From: Halorubrum sp. BV1
GTDB taxonomy: Archaea; Halobacteriota; Halobacteria; Halobacteriales; Haloferacaceae
Direction of reading: 5' to 3'
Length of the DNA stretch: 64,000 nt
Assembly (NCBI RefSeq): GCF_000746205.1
Contig: NZ_JQKV01000001.1
Location: forward strand, 794,814 to 858,813
Shown piece by piece: positions 1 through 8,295 of this stretch. The position numbers and the translations under genes are program-made. Below the pieces are notes generated by a model. That model was not told where the DNA came from, searched no databases, and worked only from the letters and a program-made list of their open reading frames with translations. Position 1 is the first letter of the stretch; each line of letters starts with the position of its first letter.

Positions 1-731
1 TCGGTCTCGACGCCGTAGTCGTGGTCCGCGCCGATCAGGCTCTGTCCGAAGTCGCCCGCGTTGTGCGAGTCGGGCATCGTCACCGACGGCGTCGTGCCGA
101 TGTTGCCGATGAACGGCCGGAGGCGACCGAGCGTGCCGGGCATCCCGTCGGGCTCGTACAGCAGGATCGGGTGCTGGCGGGCGTTCTCGGGGATGTCCAT
201 CACGCGCTCGGCGTCGAGCGCCAGCTCGTGGGCTCCCTCCTTGTCGAGGGTGATCCCGACGGCGTTCTCGTGGTCGAACGCGACGGTGTAGCCGTATTCG
301 AAACCGAACGAGGAGGCGTTCGCACCGCACTCCGCACAGCGGATCGCGTCCTCGCCGGTGCCCTCGACGACTGAGTCGGGCCACGTCGTCCCGCACTCCG
401 GACAGCGGTGGTCGACGAACGGGTCGTCTTTGAACGCGCCCTCGCGTTCCGCCATCGACCCCGTGCTCGTCGCCATGCTCGTCACCTCCACGTCGCGGAT
501 GTGGATGGCGACGGCGTCGCCGACCGACGCGCCCTCGACGCGGATCGGCCGCGTCACCTCGTGGCCGCCGCGGAACGACGGCGTGACCATCGGCCCCCAA
601 CACCCTGGCGGGGTGTACGTCGTGACCGTGCCCCCGTCCGCGACCGTCCCGGCCCATTCCTGATCGGGCCCGACCAGCCCGAGCGTGTACTGGTCGACGT
701 ACAGCTCCTCTTGAACGCCTTGCTGTGACAT
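1..731 (-). CDS. Acetamidase/formamidase family protein (3' end outside window)
   Basis: The visible 243 codons start at the ATG at 731 and run off the left edge, so only the N-terminal part of the protein is seen. The sequence (GLVGPDQEWAG, TPPGCWGPMVTPSFRGG, PIRVEGASVGDAVAIHIRDV) matches the FmdA/AmdA acetamidase-formamidase family, which hydrolyses short amides to ammonia and the acid in the cytoplasm. Residues 110-135 hold a CxxC...CxxC pair (C110, C113, C132, C135), which looks like a zinc-ribbon insert; this part is inference. No TM segment or signal peptide is seen. Substrate is not determinable from sequence. Family is fairly sure. Confidence 0.85.
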   Translation of the reverse strand, partial: MSQQGVQEELYVDQYTLGLVGPDQEWAGTVADGGTVTTYTPPGCWGPMVTPSFRGGHEVTRPIRVEGASVGDAVAIHIRDVEVTSMATSTGSMAEREGAFKDDPFVDHRCPECGTTWPDSVVEGTGEDAIRCAECGANASSFGFEYGYTVAFDHENAVGITLDKEGAHELALDAERVMDIPENARQHPILLYEPDGMPGTLGRLRPFIGNIGTTPSVTMPDSHNAGDFGQSLIGADHDYGVET

Positions 732-795
732 ACCACGTTGTCGTACGTGGCTCACCGGAATAACGCTAGTGTTCGCGGAACCGGCCGCAGCGGAG

Positions 796-1686
796 TTACA
801 GATACTCGCCGAGCAGGGGTTCGACGCGCTCGCGAGTCTCCTCGGGAATCGCCTCGGTCGGCGTGTTGACGGTCCCGTCGAGGGCGGTGTGCGCCTCGCA
901 CTCCAGGTCCTCAGGGAGCGTCCGGACCGCCTCCTCGACGGCGGCTTTGATCGCCGCCTGATTCTGCTCGGCATTTTCGAGGACCTCCGCGAGCGTCACC
1001 TCGCTGTCCTCCTTCCAGACATCGTAGTCGGTGACGCCCGCGATCGTCGCGTACGCGATCTCCGCCTCGCGCGCGAGCTTCGCCTCCGGGATCGCGGTCA
1101 TCCCCACGAGGTCCCAGCCCTGCGACTTGTAGAACGCCGACTCCGCACGCGTGGAGTACTGCGGTCCCTCGATACAGACGTAGGTGCCGCCCTTCACGAC
1201 GGGCGTGGCGTCGCCGTCGTCAGCATCGCTGTCGCCGCCAACCGCCGATTCCGCGGCCGTAGTGAGGTGCTCGACCAACTCTGGGCTGTAGGGGTCCGCG
1301 AACGGCTGGTGGACGACGACGCCGTCGCCGTAGAAGGAGAGGTCGCGGTGTTTGGTCCGGTCGTAGATCTGGTCGGGGACGACGAGCGTGCCGGGTTCGA
1401 GCTCGTCTTTCAGGCTGCCCACCGCGTTCGACGCGAAGATGTGGGTGACGCCCGCCTGTTTTAACGCGTACATGTTCGCGCGGTACGGCAGGTCCGTGGG
1501 CGAGACGCCGTGGTCGGAGCCGTGCCGCGGGAGGAAGGCGACCTCGCGGCCGGTGTCGCCGAACTCGCCGATCGTGATCGCGTCGCTCGGCTCGCCGTAG
1601 GGCGTGTCGTACTCGACCTCGCGCACGTCGGAGAGCGGGAGCGCCTCGTATATGCCGCTGCCGCCGATGAAGCCGATTGTGCTCAT
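796..1686 (-). CDS. mtnP: S-methyl-5'-thioadenosine phosphorylase
   Basis: 296 residues, the usual family length. It would split methylthioadenosine with phosphate into adenine and methylthioribose-1-phosphate, salvaging the by-product of polyamine and SAM metabolism. The N-terminus carries the phosphate-binding GGSGIYE motif. FASNAVGSL, CIEGPQYSTRAES and the purine-loop region near TDYDVWK are typical of the PNP/MTAP fold. A TATA-like stretch (CTATATAA on the minus strand, about 1712-1722) lies about 30 bases before the ATG, so the message is probably leaderless. It stands alone between genes of other function. Some archaeal homologues also accept inosine or guanosine. Confidence 0.93.
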   Translation of the reverse strand: MSTIGFIGGSGIYEALPLSDVREVEYDTPYGEPSDAITIGEFGDTGREVAFLPRHGSDHGVSPTDLPYRANMYALKQAGVTHIFASNAVGSLKDELEPGTLVVPDQIYDRTKHRDLSFYGDGVVVHQPFADPYSPELVEHLTTAAESAVGGDSDADDGDATPVVKGGTYVCIEGPQYSTRAESAFYKSQGWDLVGMTAIPEAKLAREAEIAYATIAGVTDYDVWKEDSEVTLAEVLENAEQNQAAIKAAVEEAVRTLPEDLECEAHTALDGTVNTPTEAIPEETRERVEPLLGEYL

Positions 1687-1728
1687 GCGCGGAGTGCGGT
1701 CGCTCGGTACTTATATAGAATGACTCGC

Positions 1729-2736
1729 TTAGAGCAACCACCGGACCGCCACGAGCGCGAGCGCGCTCACGACGAGCAGGTGGAGTAAGACGGCCCCGAC
1801 CGCCGCACCGCCGACCTCGCGCATCTCCCGGAGCCGGATCGAGAGGCCGAGGCCGACGAACGCCAGCGTGAACAGTGCGTCCGAGACGCGGCCGATGGAG
1901 TCGAGCGCGGCGGGCGAGAGCACGCCGCTGTTGGCGATCGCGGCGACGAGGAGAAAGCCGAGGAGGAACTTCGGGAACTCCGACCACAGCCGACGCACGC
2001 CCGGATCGGTCGCCGACCGGGCCGTGTACGCGAGCGAGTACGCGATCGCGACGCCGCCGAGAAGCGAGTTGCGCGCGAGCTTCGTCACCGTCGCCCACTG
2101 GCCCGCCTCCGGGGAGTGCGCGAAGCCCGCGGCCGCGACGGGGCCGGTCGAGAACATGCTCACGCCGGCCCAGACGCCGAACTGGCGGCTCGTCAGGCCG
2201 AGCCACTCGCCGGCGAGCGGGAACGCGACGAGCGTGGCGGCGTCGAAGAGGAGGACGGTCGCGGCCGCGAAGGTGATAGCCGAGCCGCGCGCGTCGAGGA
2301 CGCGACCGATCGCGACGACGGCGGAGACGCCACAGATGCTCGCGCCGGCGGCCAGAAGCGACGGCGTCGCGCCGTCGAGTCGGAACAGCAGCCGAGCGAT
2401 CGCCTCGGCGAGCAGGAGCCCGCCCGCGACCGCGAGGACGACGAGACCGAGGACGGTCGGTCCGGCCGCGACGAACTCCTCGATCACGACCGCCGCGCCG
2501 AGGAGGACGATCCCGGTCTCTAAGAAGAGCTTGTCGACGCTGACGCCCGGCTCTACGGCCGCGGGCGTGCCGACCGTGTTGCCGACGAGCGCGCCGACGC
2601 CGACGGCGACGACGAGCGGCTGTAAGCCGTCGACCGCGCCGGCGACGCCGTTCGCGAGCACCGCGCCGGCGACGAGCAGCGCGAACCCGGGAAGGTAGGG
2701 TCGGATCACGCTGACGGCGGTCGCCACGCGCCGCAT
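1729..2736 (-). CDS. UPF0324 / YeiH-type putative sulfate exporter family membrane protein
   Basis: About 335 residues with roughly ten hydrophobic segments along the whole length. Motifs such as LVVAVGVGALVGNT, KLFLETGIVLLGAAVVIEE, AGASICGVSAVVAI and AFVGLGLSIRLREM are typical of the YeiH/UPF0324 family, often annotated as putative sulfate exporters; true substrates are poorly known. I prefer the ATG at 2736, although a GTG one codon upstream (2739) is possible. That ATG overlaps by one base the TGA of the 51-residue gene upstream, so translation of the two is probably coupled. The C-terminus ends with a hydrophobic stretch and RWLL. Confidence 0.85.
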   Translation of the reverse strand: MRRVATAVSVIRPYLPGFALLVAGAVLANGVAGAVDGLQPLVVAVGVGALVGNTVGTPAAVEPGVSVDKLFLETGIVLLGAAVVIEEFVAAGPTVLGLVVLAVAGGLLLAEAIARLLFRLDGATPSLLAAGASICGVSAVVAIGRVLDARGSAITFAAATVLLFDAATLVAFPLAGEWLGLTSRQFGVWAGVSMFSTGPVAAAGFAHSPEAGQWATVTKLARNSLLGGVAIAYSLAYTARSATDPGVRRLWSEFPKFLLGFLLVAAIANSGVLSPAALDSIGRVSDALFTLAFVGLGLSIRLREMREVGGAAVGAVLLHLLVVSALALVAVRWLL

Positions 2737-2891
2737 CACAGCGAGCCAACCGCGAACTGGATCGCGAGGTGAACGGCGACGATACCTAATCCGAGGACGA
2801 GCGCCTGCCAGCCCCGATCGAGCGCGGTCCAGCGATCGACGAGCGGTGACGCGGGTCGGTCGGCGGCGGACGGTCCGGCGTCCGAGGTCAT
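2736..2891 (-). CDS. Small single-span membrane protein coupled to the UPF0324 gene
   Basis: 51 residues (MTSDAGPSAAD... LAIQFAVGSL). The first 30 residues are polar; residues about 29-49 form one hydrophobic helix (WQALVLGLGIVAVHLAIQF). Its TGA overlaps the ATG of the UPF0324 transporter, which argues that it is translated and works with it, possibly as a small subunit or assembly aid. The ATG at 2891 gives a clean reading frame with high GC at third positions. I do not recognise a named family. Confidence 0.65.
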   Translation of the reverse strand: MTSDAGPSAADRPASPLVDRWTALDRGWQALVLGLGIVAVHLAIQFAVGSL

Positions 2892-2977
2892 TGTGTGTCC
2901 GTCATCACGGCACTACTTACCGATATCGCTCGCGGCACGAATCTGGGAACAAACGCAGAGAACTAGGGCGTCCGGTG

Positions 2978-4399
2978 TCAGTCGTCGGCTTCAGCCGGGA
3001 TGGGATCGTCGTCGGCGGGCGATCCGTCGACCTGGGAACCAGCAACATTATCCGACTCGTCGTCGAGCCGAGGGAAGTTCTCGATCGTCGCGTCGCGGAA
3101 GGCGGCCTCGTCGAACGCGTACTCGCCGTCGAAGAAGTCAAGCACGGTCTGGACGTCGGTCATCGCGTTTTTCAGCGCCGTCGACGCGCCCGGAGAGGGC
3201 GTGATGTTGAACAGGATGCCGTCGCCTTCGATCTTCGCTTCGCCCATGTCGAGCGTCTTATTCTCGGTGTCGACGATCTGCGGGCGCACGCCGCCGTACC
3301 CCTTCGCGCGCTGGATGTCGTCGGCCTCGACGGTCGGCACGACCTTCTGGACGTGCGGGAGGAACGCGCGCTTGCCGAGCGCGGGGATGTCGTACGCGAG
3401 GTTCCGCACGACGAACGGGAAGAGGATGGGGTCGGCGAGGATGTTGGCGTAGCTCAGGACCGAGGAGACGTTGAGCCCGAACACGTCGGCGAAGTCGCTC
3501 ACGGTCGAGATCTCGCCGCGTTCGAGCGCGGGCACGACCTTCGCGGTCGGACCGAACCGCGTGACGCCGTCGTCGTGGACGTCGGCGTCGCCGTGGACCG
3601 CGGCGAAGGGGAGTTTTTTCATCTGGAGGGTGTACACCTTTCCGTTCAACAGGTCGCCGGCGAGGAAGAAGCTGCCCGCGACGGGGAGAAGCGACATGTC
3701 CTCGCCGTAGCCCATCTCCTTTGCGAACTGGAGGCTGTGAGACCCGGCGGCGACGACGACGGCGTCGGCCGCGAAGTCGCCGTCGTCGGTCTCGACGGTG
3801 AACCCCTCGCCGCTCTCGTCGACGTTCGTTACCTCGGTGCCGAGGTGGACGGAGACGCCGTCTTCCGCGCGGGCGTCGTCGACGAACGACTGCGCGACCG
3901 CGCCGTAGTCGACGACGTAGCCGTCCGGCGTCTGGAGCGCCTTGAGTTCGGTTCCGGGGTCGCGCCCCTCGACGACCTTCGGCTCTAACTCCGCGATCTC
4001 CTCGCGACCGATCTCGCGGAGCTTCGGGAAGAGGTCGCCGAACCCCTCGTCGCGGTACCGCTGTTCCAGCTTGTCGACCTCCTCGTCGCCGACGCCGAGC
4101 ACCATCTTGCTCCGCTTGCTGTGCATCTCGCGGTCCGGATCCGTGCCTTCGAGGTAGCCTGCGAGCAGCTCCGCGCCCTCTTTGACCTCCTCGGCCTTTT
4201 CGAGGGTGTAGTTCGTCTCGATGTCGCCGAAGTGCAGCGTCTGGGAGTTGTTCGTCCGGTGGGAGTTGACCGCCGCGATCTCCCGCTCCTTCTCGATCAG
4301 CGTCACGTCGTCGACGTCGGTGAACTTCGCCACCGTGTACAGAAGCGACGCCCCGCTAATCCCCCCGCCGACGATGATAAGGTCAGTGTTCTCGGACAT
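2978..4399 (-). CDS. mqo: Malate:quinone oxidoreductase-like FAD protein
   Basis: 473 residues. An FAD-binding Rossmann fold starts at once (LIIVGGGISGASLLYTVAKF) and is followed by NSHRTNNSQTLHFGDIETNY, the substrate-side motif of the Mqo family. Other marks are VVAAGSHSLQFAKEMGYG and the late GYGGVRPQ and ITPSPGASTALKNAM motifs. Mqo oxidises L-malate to oxaloacetate and passes electrons to quinone at the membrane face, replacing or supplementing NAD-linked malate dehydrogenase. The acidic C-terminal tail after about residue 445 is unlike bacterial enzymes and fits halophily. The promoter has an AT-rich patch about 35-45 bases upstream. 2-hydroxyglutarate oxidase (LhgO) is a related alternative but fits less well. 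Confidence 0.85.
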   Translation of the reverse strand: MSENTDLIIVGGGISGASLLYTVAKFTDVDDVTLIEKEREIAAVNSHRTNNSQTLHFGDIETNYTLEKAEEVKEGAELLAGYLEGTDPDREMHSKRSKMVLGVGDEEVDKLEQRYRDEGFGDLFPKLREIGREEIAELEPKVVEGRDPGTELKALQTPDGYVVDYGAVAQSFVDDARAEDGVSVHLGTEVTNVDESGEGFTVETDDGDFAADAVVVAAGSHSLQFAKEMGYGEDMSLLPVAGSFFLAGDLLNGKVYTLQMKKLPFAAVHGDADVHDDGVTRFGPTAKVVPALERGEISTVSDFADVFGLNVSSVLSYANILADPILFPFVVRNLAYDIPALGKRAFLPHVQKVVPTVEADDIQRAKGYGGVRPQIVDTENKTLDMGEAKIEGDGILFNITPSPGASTALKNAMTDVQTVLDFFDGEYAFDEAAFRDATIENFPRLDDESDNVAGSQVDGSPADDDPIPAEADD

Positions 4400-4539
4400 G
4401 CGTGGTGAAAGCTCTCACGTCTCGTGACGAACTCCCCCGTTAACCATTTTACCATATCCGCGCGGAATCTGGCCGTAGAAGCCCTACAAACGTCGTTTAG
4501 ATCATACGACGATCGTCGAACGTTCGTGGCCGCGGCGAC

Positions 4540-5214
4540 TCATTGGTCCCGAGCGATCCGGTACCGCTCCCGGAGCCGCTCGAACAGGTCGCGGCCGGTC
4601 TCGGTCTGGAGACGGGGCTCGGTCGTCGCGAAAAACTCGTCGAGGTCGTCGTACTCGCGGAACGCGTTCGGGTCGCCGGCGGCGGGGTCGTACCGGTCGT
4701 CGCGCTCGTAGATCACGGCCTGTAGACAGACGTCGAGCAGATCGCACTCTTTAACGAGGACAGCCTCCGGCGACTCGCGGACCTCGTACTCTTCCCACAC
4801 GTCGCGGACGCGATCGGGGAGCGGTCCGGCGAGGACGACCATCGCCTCGCGTTCCGCCGCCTCCTTGGCGTCCGAGTCCGGCGGCTCGGCCGTCGAGTCT
4901 GCACGGGTCGCCACGTCACCCGTCTCCGCCTCGGCGACGTCGTGAACGACCGCGAGCCGGAGCGCGCGGTCGAGGTCGACGCCCGGGAGGTCCGCACGGA
5001 AGCGGTCGCCGAGCGCCATCACGAGATAGGCGATGCCCCACGAGTGAGCCGCGACAGACTCCGGGTCGTCGACGCCGCGGAGCTGCCACCCCGTGCGCCG
5101 CTCGTCTTTGAGCGCGTAGGCGTCACAGAGAGCGTCGAGTGCGGGGTCGCTGTCGGCGTCCGGAGCAGACACCTCGTCGCCGGCGTCGTCTGCGACGGAG
5201 TCGTCCGAGTCCAT
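4540..5214 (-). CDS. HD domain hydrolase, 5'-deoxynucleotidase YfbR-like
   Basis: 224 residues. After an acidic N-terminus of about 25 residues the HD fold begins: LKDERRTGWQLRG, ESVAAHSWGIAYLVMAL (first His of the metal site), LAVVHDVAEAETGD (the HD pair and a following acidic residue) and a late CDLLDVCLQAV. This pattern resembles YfbR and HDDC2 enzymes, which dephosphorylate deoxynucleoside 5'-monophosphates using a divalent metal. It lies 13 bases after the phosphoribosyltransferase gene on the same strand, so the two probably form a nucleotide-salvage operon. Exact substrate is not shown by the sequence. Confidence 0.82.
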   Translation of the reverse strand: MDSDDSVADDAGDEVSAPDADSDPALDALCDAYALKDERRTGWQLRGVDDPESVAAHSWGIAYLVMALGDRFRADLPGVDLDRALRLAVVHDVAEAETGDVATRADSTAEPPDSDAKEAAEREAMVVLAGPLPDRVRDVWEEYEVRESPEAVLVKECDLLDVCLQAVIYERDDRYDPAAGDPNAFREYDDLDEFFATTEPRLQTETGRDLFERLRERYRIARDQ

Positions 5215-5227
5215 CGTCGAGTGCGGG

Positions 5228-5923
5228 CTACTCGGTGAGCGTCCAGCTATCCTCGCCTGCGGGCTCTGCGACGTCTCGCCGGACCATCTCCTCGATCACC
5301 TCGCCGAGCCGGTCGGGCTGGGCGACCTCCATCTCGATGCGGCCGATGCCGTGGTACTCCTCTAGGTAGTGCCGGATGGTTTCCCGGTCGAAGACGGTCT
5401 CGTCGGCGCGCTCCATCGCCCCCTCGGTGAGGTCGATCATGTCCTCGACGAAGTTCCACGGGTAGACGACCCACGTCCACTGTTCGAGCCGCTCGCCGAC
5501 GAAGTCCGGCTGGAACTCGGAGGTGCCGAGAAGCTGGAGCGTGGCGGTGCGCACGTCGCCCGCGTCGCGGTCTTCAACGTACTCTTCGGCCCGGCGGATC
5601 GACCCGCCCGTGTCCGCGATGTCGTCGATGATCAGGACGTTCTTCCCTTTGACCGAGCCCTCCGGCATCGGGTAGCGGATCTGCGGCTCGTCGGTCTTCT
5701 CCGCGGCTCCGACGTAGTGTTCCATCTTGAGGCTCGTCAGGTCGTCGAGCCCGAGGAAGTCGCAGATACACCGGCCCGCGAACCAGCCGCCGCGCGCCAG
5801 CGCGACGACCACGTCCGGCTCGAAGTCCGCGCGCTTCACCGCGTTCGAGACGTCGCGACAGAGCCCATAGATGTACTCCCAGTTGGTGAGGGTGCAGTCG
5901 AAGTCGTCCGGGAGGTCGCTCAT
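5228..5923 (-). CDS. Purine-type phosphoribosyltransferase
   Basis: 231 residues from the ATG at 5923 (MSDLPDDFDCT); the open frame extends 14 codons further up but the upstream part is not protein-like. The PRPP-binding loop is clear (VLIIDDIADTGGS, about residues 95-107), and an early VVVALARGGWFAGR supplies the PPi loop. This is the type I PRTase fold that transfers ribose-phosphate from PRPP to a base; archaeal relatives are annotated as xanthine-guanine or hypoxanthine PRTases. The C-terminal 60 residues (DRETIRHYLEEYHGIG...) look like a helical, possibly winged-helix extension. It is followed by the HD hydrolase gene and is divergent from gatB, sharing a 97-base promoter region. Confidence 0.85.
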   Translation of the reverse strand: MSDLPDDFDCTLTNWEYIYGLCRDVSNAVKRADFEPDVVVALARGGWFAGRCICDFLGLDDLTSLKMEHYVGAAEKTDEPQIRYPMPEGSVKGKNVLIIDDIADTGGSIRRAEEYVEDRDAGDVRTATLQLLGTSEFQPDFVGERLEQWTWVVYPWNFVEDMIDLTEGAMERADETVFDRETIRHYLEEYHGIGRIEMEVAQPDRLGEVIEEMVRRDVAEPAGEDSWTLTE

Positions 5924-6020
5924 ACGCCCGTTCGTCCCACCCGCGCGCTGATAAGGGTTTAGCAACGTCCCCAGAGCGGTCCCGACACGATTTAGGTGGC
6001 CCGCTCACAACGGGTCGGTA

Positions 6021-7508
6021 ATGAGTACGCAGGCCGCGACGGCGGAGCGAACCGTCGTGATCGGGCTGGAGGTCCACGTCCAGCTCGAGACCGACACGAA
6101 GATCTTCTGCGGCTGCTCGACGGAGCCCGGAGACGACGAGGAACCGAACACGCGCACCTGTCCGACCTGTCTGGGGCTGCCGGGCGCGCTGCCGGTCCTC
6201 AACGAGGGGGCCGTCGAGGCCGCGGTGAAGATCGGGAAGGCGATCGACGCCGACATTCCCGAGACGACGACGTTCCACCGGAAGAACTACTACTACCCCG
6301 ATCTGCCGAAGAACTTCCAGCTCACCCAGTACGACGCGCCGATCTGTCAGGCCGGCGAGCTAGAGGTCCGCGCCGACGACGAGACGCGCACCATCGGGAT
6401 CACCCGCGCGCACCTGGAGGAGGACCCCGGCAGCATCCAGCACGCGGGCGGCTCCATCGAGAACGCAACCCACACGCTCGTCAACTACAACCGCGCGGGC
6501 ACCCCGCTCATGGAGATCGTCACCGAGCCGGACTTCCGGTCGCCGGCCGAGACGCGAGCCTTCCTCGCCAAGCTGGAGGAAGTACTGGAGTATCTCGGCG
6601 TCTTCGACCCCACCCGTGACGGGAGCCTGCGCGTCGACGCCAACGTCTCGCTCGTACCGGAGGAGGACGTCGCCGACGACGGGAGCATCACCGACGACGC
6701 CCTCGCCGACGCCAACCGTGCCGAGGTGAAGAACATCTCCAGTCACAAGGGCGCAGAGCAGGCGCTCGCGTACGAGGTCACCCGCCAAGAGAACGTCCTC
6801 CGGCGCGGCCGCGAGATCGAACAGGAGACCCGACACTGGGACGAGGCGCGCGGCGTCACCGTCTCGATGCGCTCGAAGGAGGCCGAGAAGGACTACCGCT
6901 ACTTCCGCGAGGCGGACCTGCCCGCGCTGGAGGTGGCGGACTGGAAGGACCGGATCGCGATCCCGGAGCTTCCCGACGCCCGCCGCGAGCGCTTCCGCGA
7001 GGAGTACGGGCTCGACCGCGAGGCCGCCTCGAAGCTCACTTCCACGAAGGCGGTCGCGGACTTCTTCGAGGACATCGCGGGCGAGTTCGACCCCGACCTC
7101 GCCGCGACGTGGGTCGCCGACAACCTCCTCGGCGAACTCAACTACCGCGAGATGCAGATTACGGACGTCGAGGGTCGGCTCGACGAGTTCACGCGCCTGA
7201 TCGAACTGGTCGCGGCGGAGGAGCTGACGGTGAAGAACGCCGAGGAAGTCGTCCTCCGCGAGATGCTCGACGAGGACGACGACCCCGAGACCGTCATCGA
7301 GCGCGAGGGGCTCGGCAAGGCCGAAAGCGACGAAGTCGAGAGCGCGGTCGAAGCCGCCATCGAGGAGAACCCCGACGCGGTCGCCGACTACCACGACGGC
7401 GACGAGGGCGCGATCAACTTCCTCGTCGGGCAGGTGATGCAGGCGACCGGCGGCAGCGCCGACCCCGGCGACGTGAACGGGCTGCTCCGCGAGGATCTGG
7501 ACGGGTAA
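6021..7508 (+). CDS. gatB: Asp-tRNA(Asn)/Glu-tRNA(Gln) amidotransferase subunit B
   Basis: 495 residues, the normal GatB length. The kinase-like part opens with VIGLEVHVQLETDTKIFCGCST and contains NTRTCPTCLGLPGALPVLN, NYYYPDLPKNFQLTQYD and GTPLMEIVTEPDFRSPAE; the C-terminal third is the tail domain that contacts tRNA. GatB phosphorylates tRNA-bound Glu or Asp so that GatA-derived ammonia can form Gln-tRNA or Asn-tRNA. The two early CxxC-type pairs (CGC, CPTC) match the family zinc site. A TATA-like element about 30 bases upstream (near 5988) supports the ATG at 6021. gatA and gatC are not in this window. Confidence 0.96.
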   Translation: MSTQAATAERTVVIGLEVHVQLETDTKIFCGCSTEPGDDEEPNTRTCPTCLGLPGALPVLNEGAVEAAVKIGKAIDADIPETTTFHRKNYYYPDLPKNFQLTQYDAPICQAGELEVRADDETRTIGITRAHLEEDPGSIQHAGGSIENATHTLVNYNRAGTPLMEIVTEPDFRSPAETRAFLAKLEEVLEYLGVFDPTRDGSLRVDANVSLVPEEDVADDGSITDDALADANRAEVKNISSHKGAEQALAYEVTRQENVLRRGREIEQETRHWDEARGVTVSMRSKEAEKDYRYFREADLPALEVADWKDRIAIPELPDARRERFREEYGLDREAASKLTSTKAVADFFEDIAGEFDPDLAATWVADNLLGELNYREMQITDVEGRLDEFTRLIELVAAEELTVKNAEEVVLREMLDEDDDPETVIEREGLGKAESDEVESAVEAAIEENPDAVADYHDGDEGAINFLVGQVMQATGGSADPGDVNGLLREDLDG

Positions 7509-7542
7509 TCGCCGTGTGTCGGAGCGTCGAGGCGCGCGGCCG

Positions 7543-7791
7543 ATGAACGTGCGCGTACGGGTCGTCGGCGGGGAGACGGAGCACATCGATCTTCCCGACG
7601 ACGCCACCTACGACGACCTGATCCGCGCCGCGGGCTACCATCCCCAAGAGGCGTCCGCGCTCGTCGACGGCTCGCCCGTCCCCGGCGACCGCGTCGTCGA
7701 CGCCGACGAAGTCAAACTCCTGCGGCTGATCAAGGGCGGCTCAACCGACCGACCGGCCGAGTCACACGCCGCGACCGGCGACGACGCGTGA
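7543..7791 (+). CDS. samp2: SAMP2-like ubiquitin-like small modifier with C-terminal extension
   Basis: 82 residues. Residues 1-66 (MNVRVRVVGGETEHIDL... VKLLRLIKGG) fit the haloarchaeal small archaeal modifier protein SAMP2: beta-grasp fold, 66 residues to the end of the diglycine. SAMP2 is conjugated to lysines and also serves as a sulphur carrier for tRNA thiolation, after adenylation by UbaA, whose gene is at 28890 in this window. Here the frame does not stop after GG but continues for 16 residues (STDRPAESHAATGDDA). The codon after GG is TCA, one base from TGA. The final stop overlaps the GTG start of the downstream GNAT gene by four bases, so the extension is part of the present gene organisation. 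Confidence 0.85.
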   Translation: MNVRVRVVGGETEHIDLPDDATYDDLIRAAGYHPQEASALVDGSPVPGDRVVDADEVKLLRLIKGGSTDRPAESHAATGDDA

Positions 7792-8273
7792 GCGGAGAGC
7801 GCAGTCCGGGCGGTCGCCCGCGAGATCCCCCAGACGGCTTCGCGATCGAACCCGCCGCCCCTGACGACCGACTGGACGTCCTCCGGGTCCTCGACGCCGC
7901 GATGTTAGAGACGGACGCCGCGGCCCTCGACGACGCAGTCGACCGCGGCGACGCGCTGGTGGCGAGCTTCGATCGGACGGACGCGGTCGTCGGCGCGCTG
8001 GTCGCGGTGCGACGGGGGCCGGAACAGCTCCACGTCGACGCCGTCGCGGTCCGTCGGTCGCGTCGCGGTCGCGGGATCGGCTCCGCGCTCGTCGCGACCG
8101 CGGTTCGGCGGGCCGAGCGAGACCCGGACATCGGGGTCGTCACCGCCGAGTTCGACGCCGAACTGGAGGAGTTCTATCGCGACCTCGGGTTCGAGGTCGT
8201 CTCGGCGGGAGACGGGGAGGAGAGCGGTCGACTACGGGGCAGTCGTCGAGTCGGCGATGGCTCCGGCGGCTGA
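7788..8273 (+). CDS. GNAT family N-acetyltransferase
   Basis: 161 residues starting at the GTG at 7788, which overlaps the stop of the SAMP2-like gene. The acetyl-CoA binding signature is RRSRRGRGIGSALVATAVRRAE (about residues 89-110), preceded by the LHVDAVAV strand and followed by EEFYRDLGFEVV, the usual motif B of GNAT enzymes. The acceptor cannot be told from sequence. Overlap with the modifier gene suggests co-translation and perhaps a shared role, but that is inference. Its 3' end converges on cbiE with a 22-base gap. Confidence 0.8.
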   Translation: MSGERSPGGRPRDPPDGFAIEPAAPDDRLDVLRVLDAAMLETDAAALDDAVDRGDALVASFDRTDAVVGALVAVRRGPEQLHVDAVAVRRSRRGRGIGSALVATAVRRAERDPDIGVVTAEFDAELEEFYRDLGFEVVSAGDGEESGRLRGSRRVGDGSGG

Positions 8274-8295
8274 TCGGTCCCCGCTCCGTCGCCGC

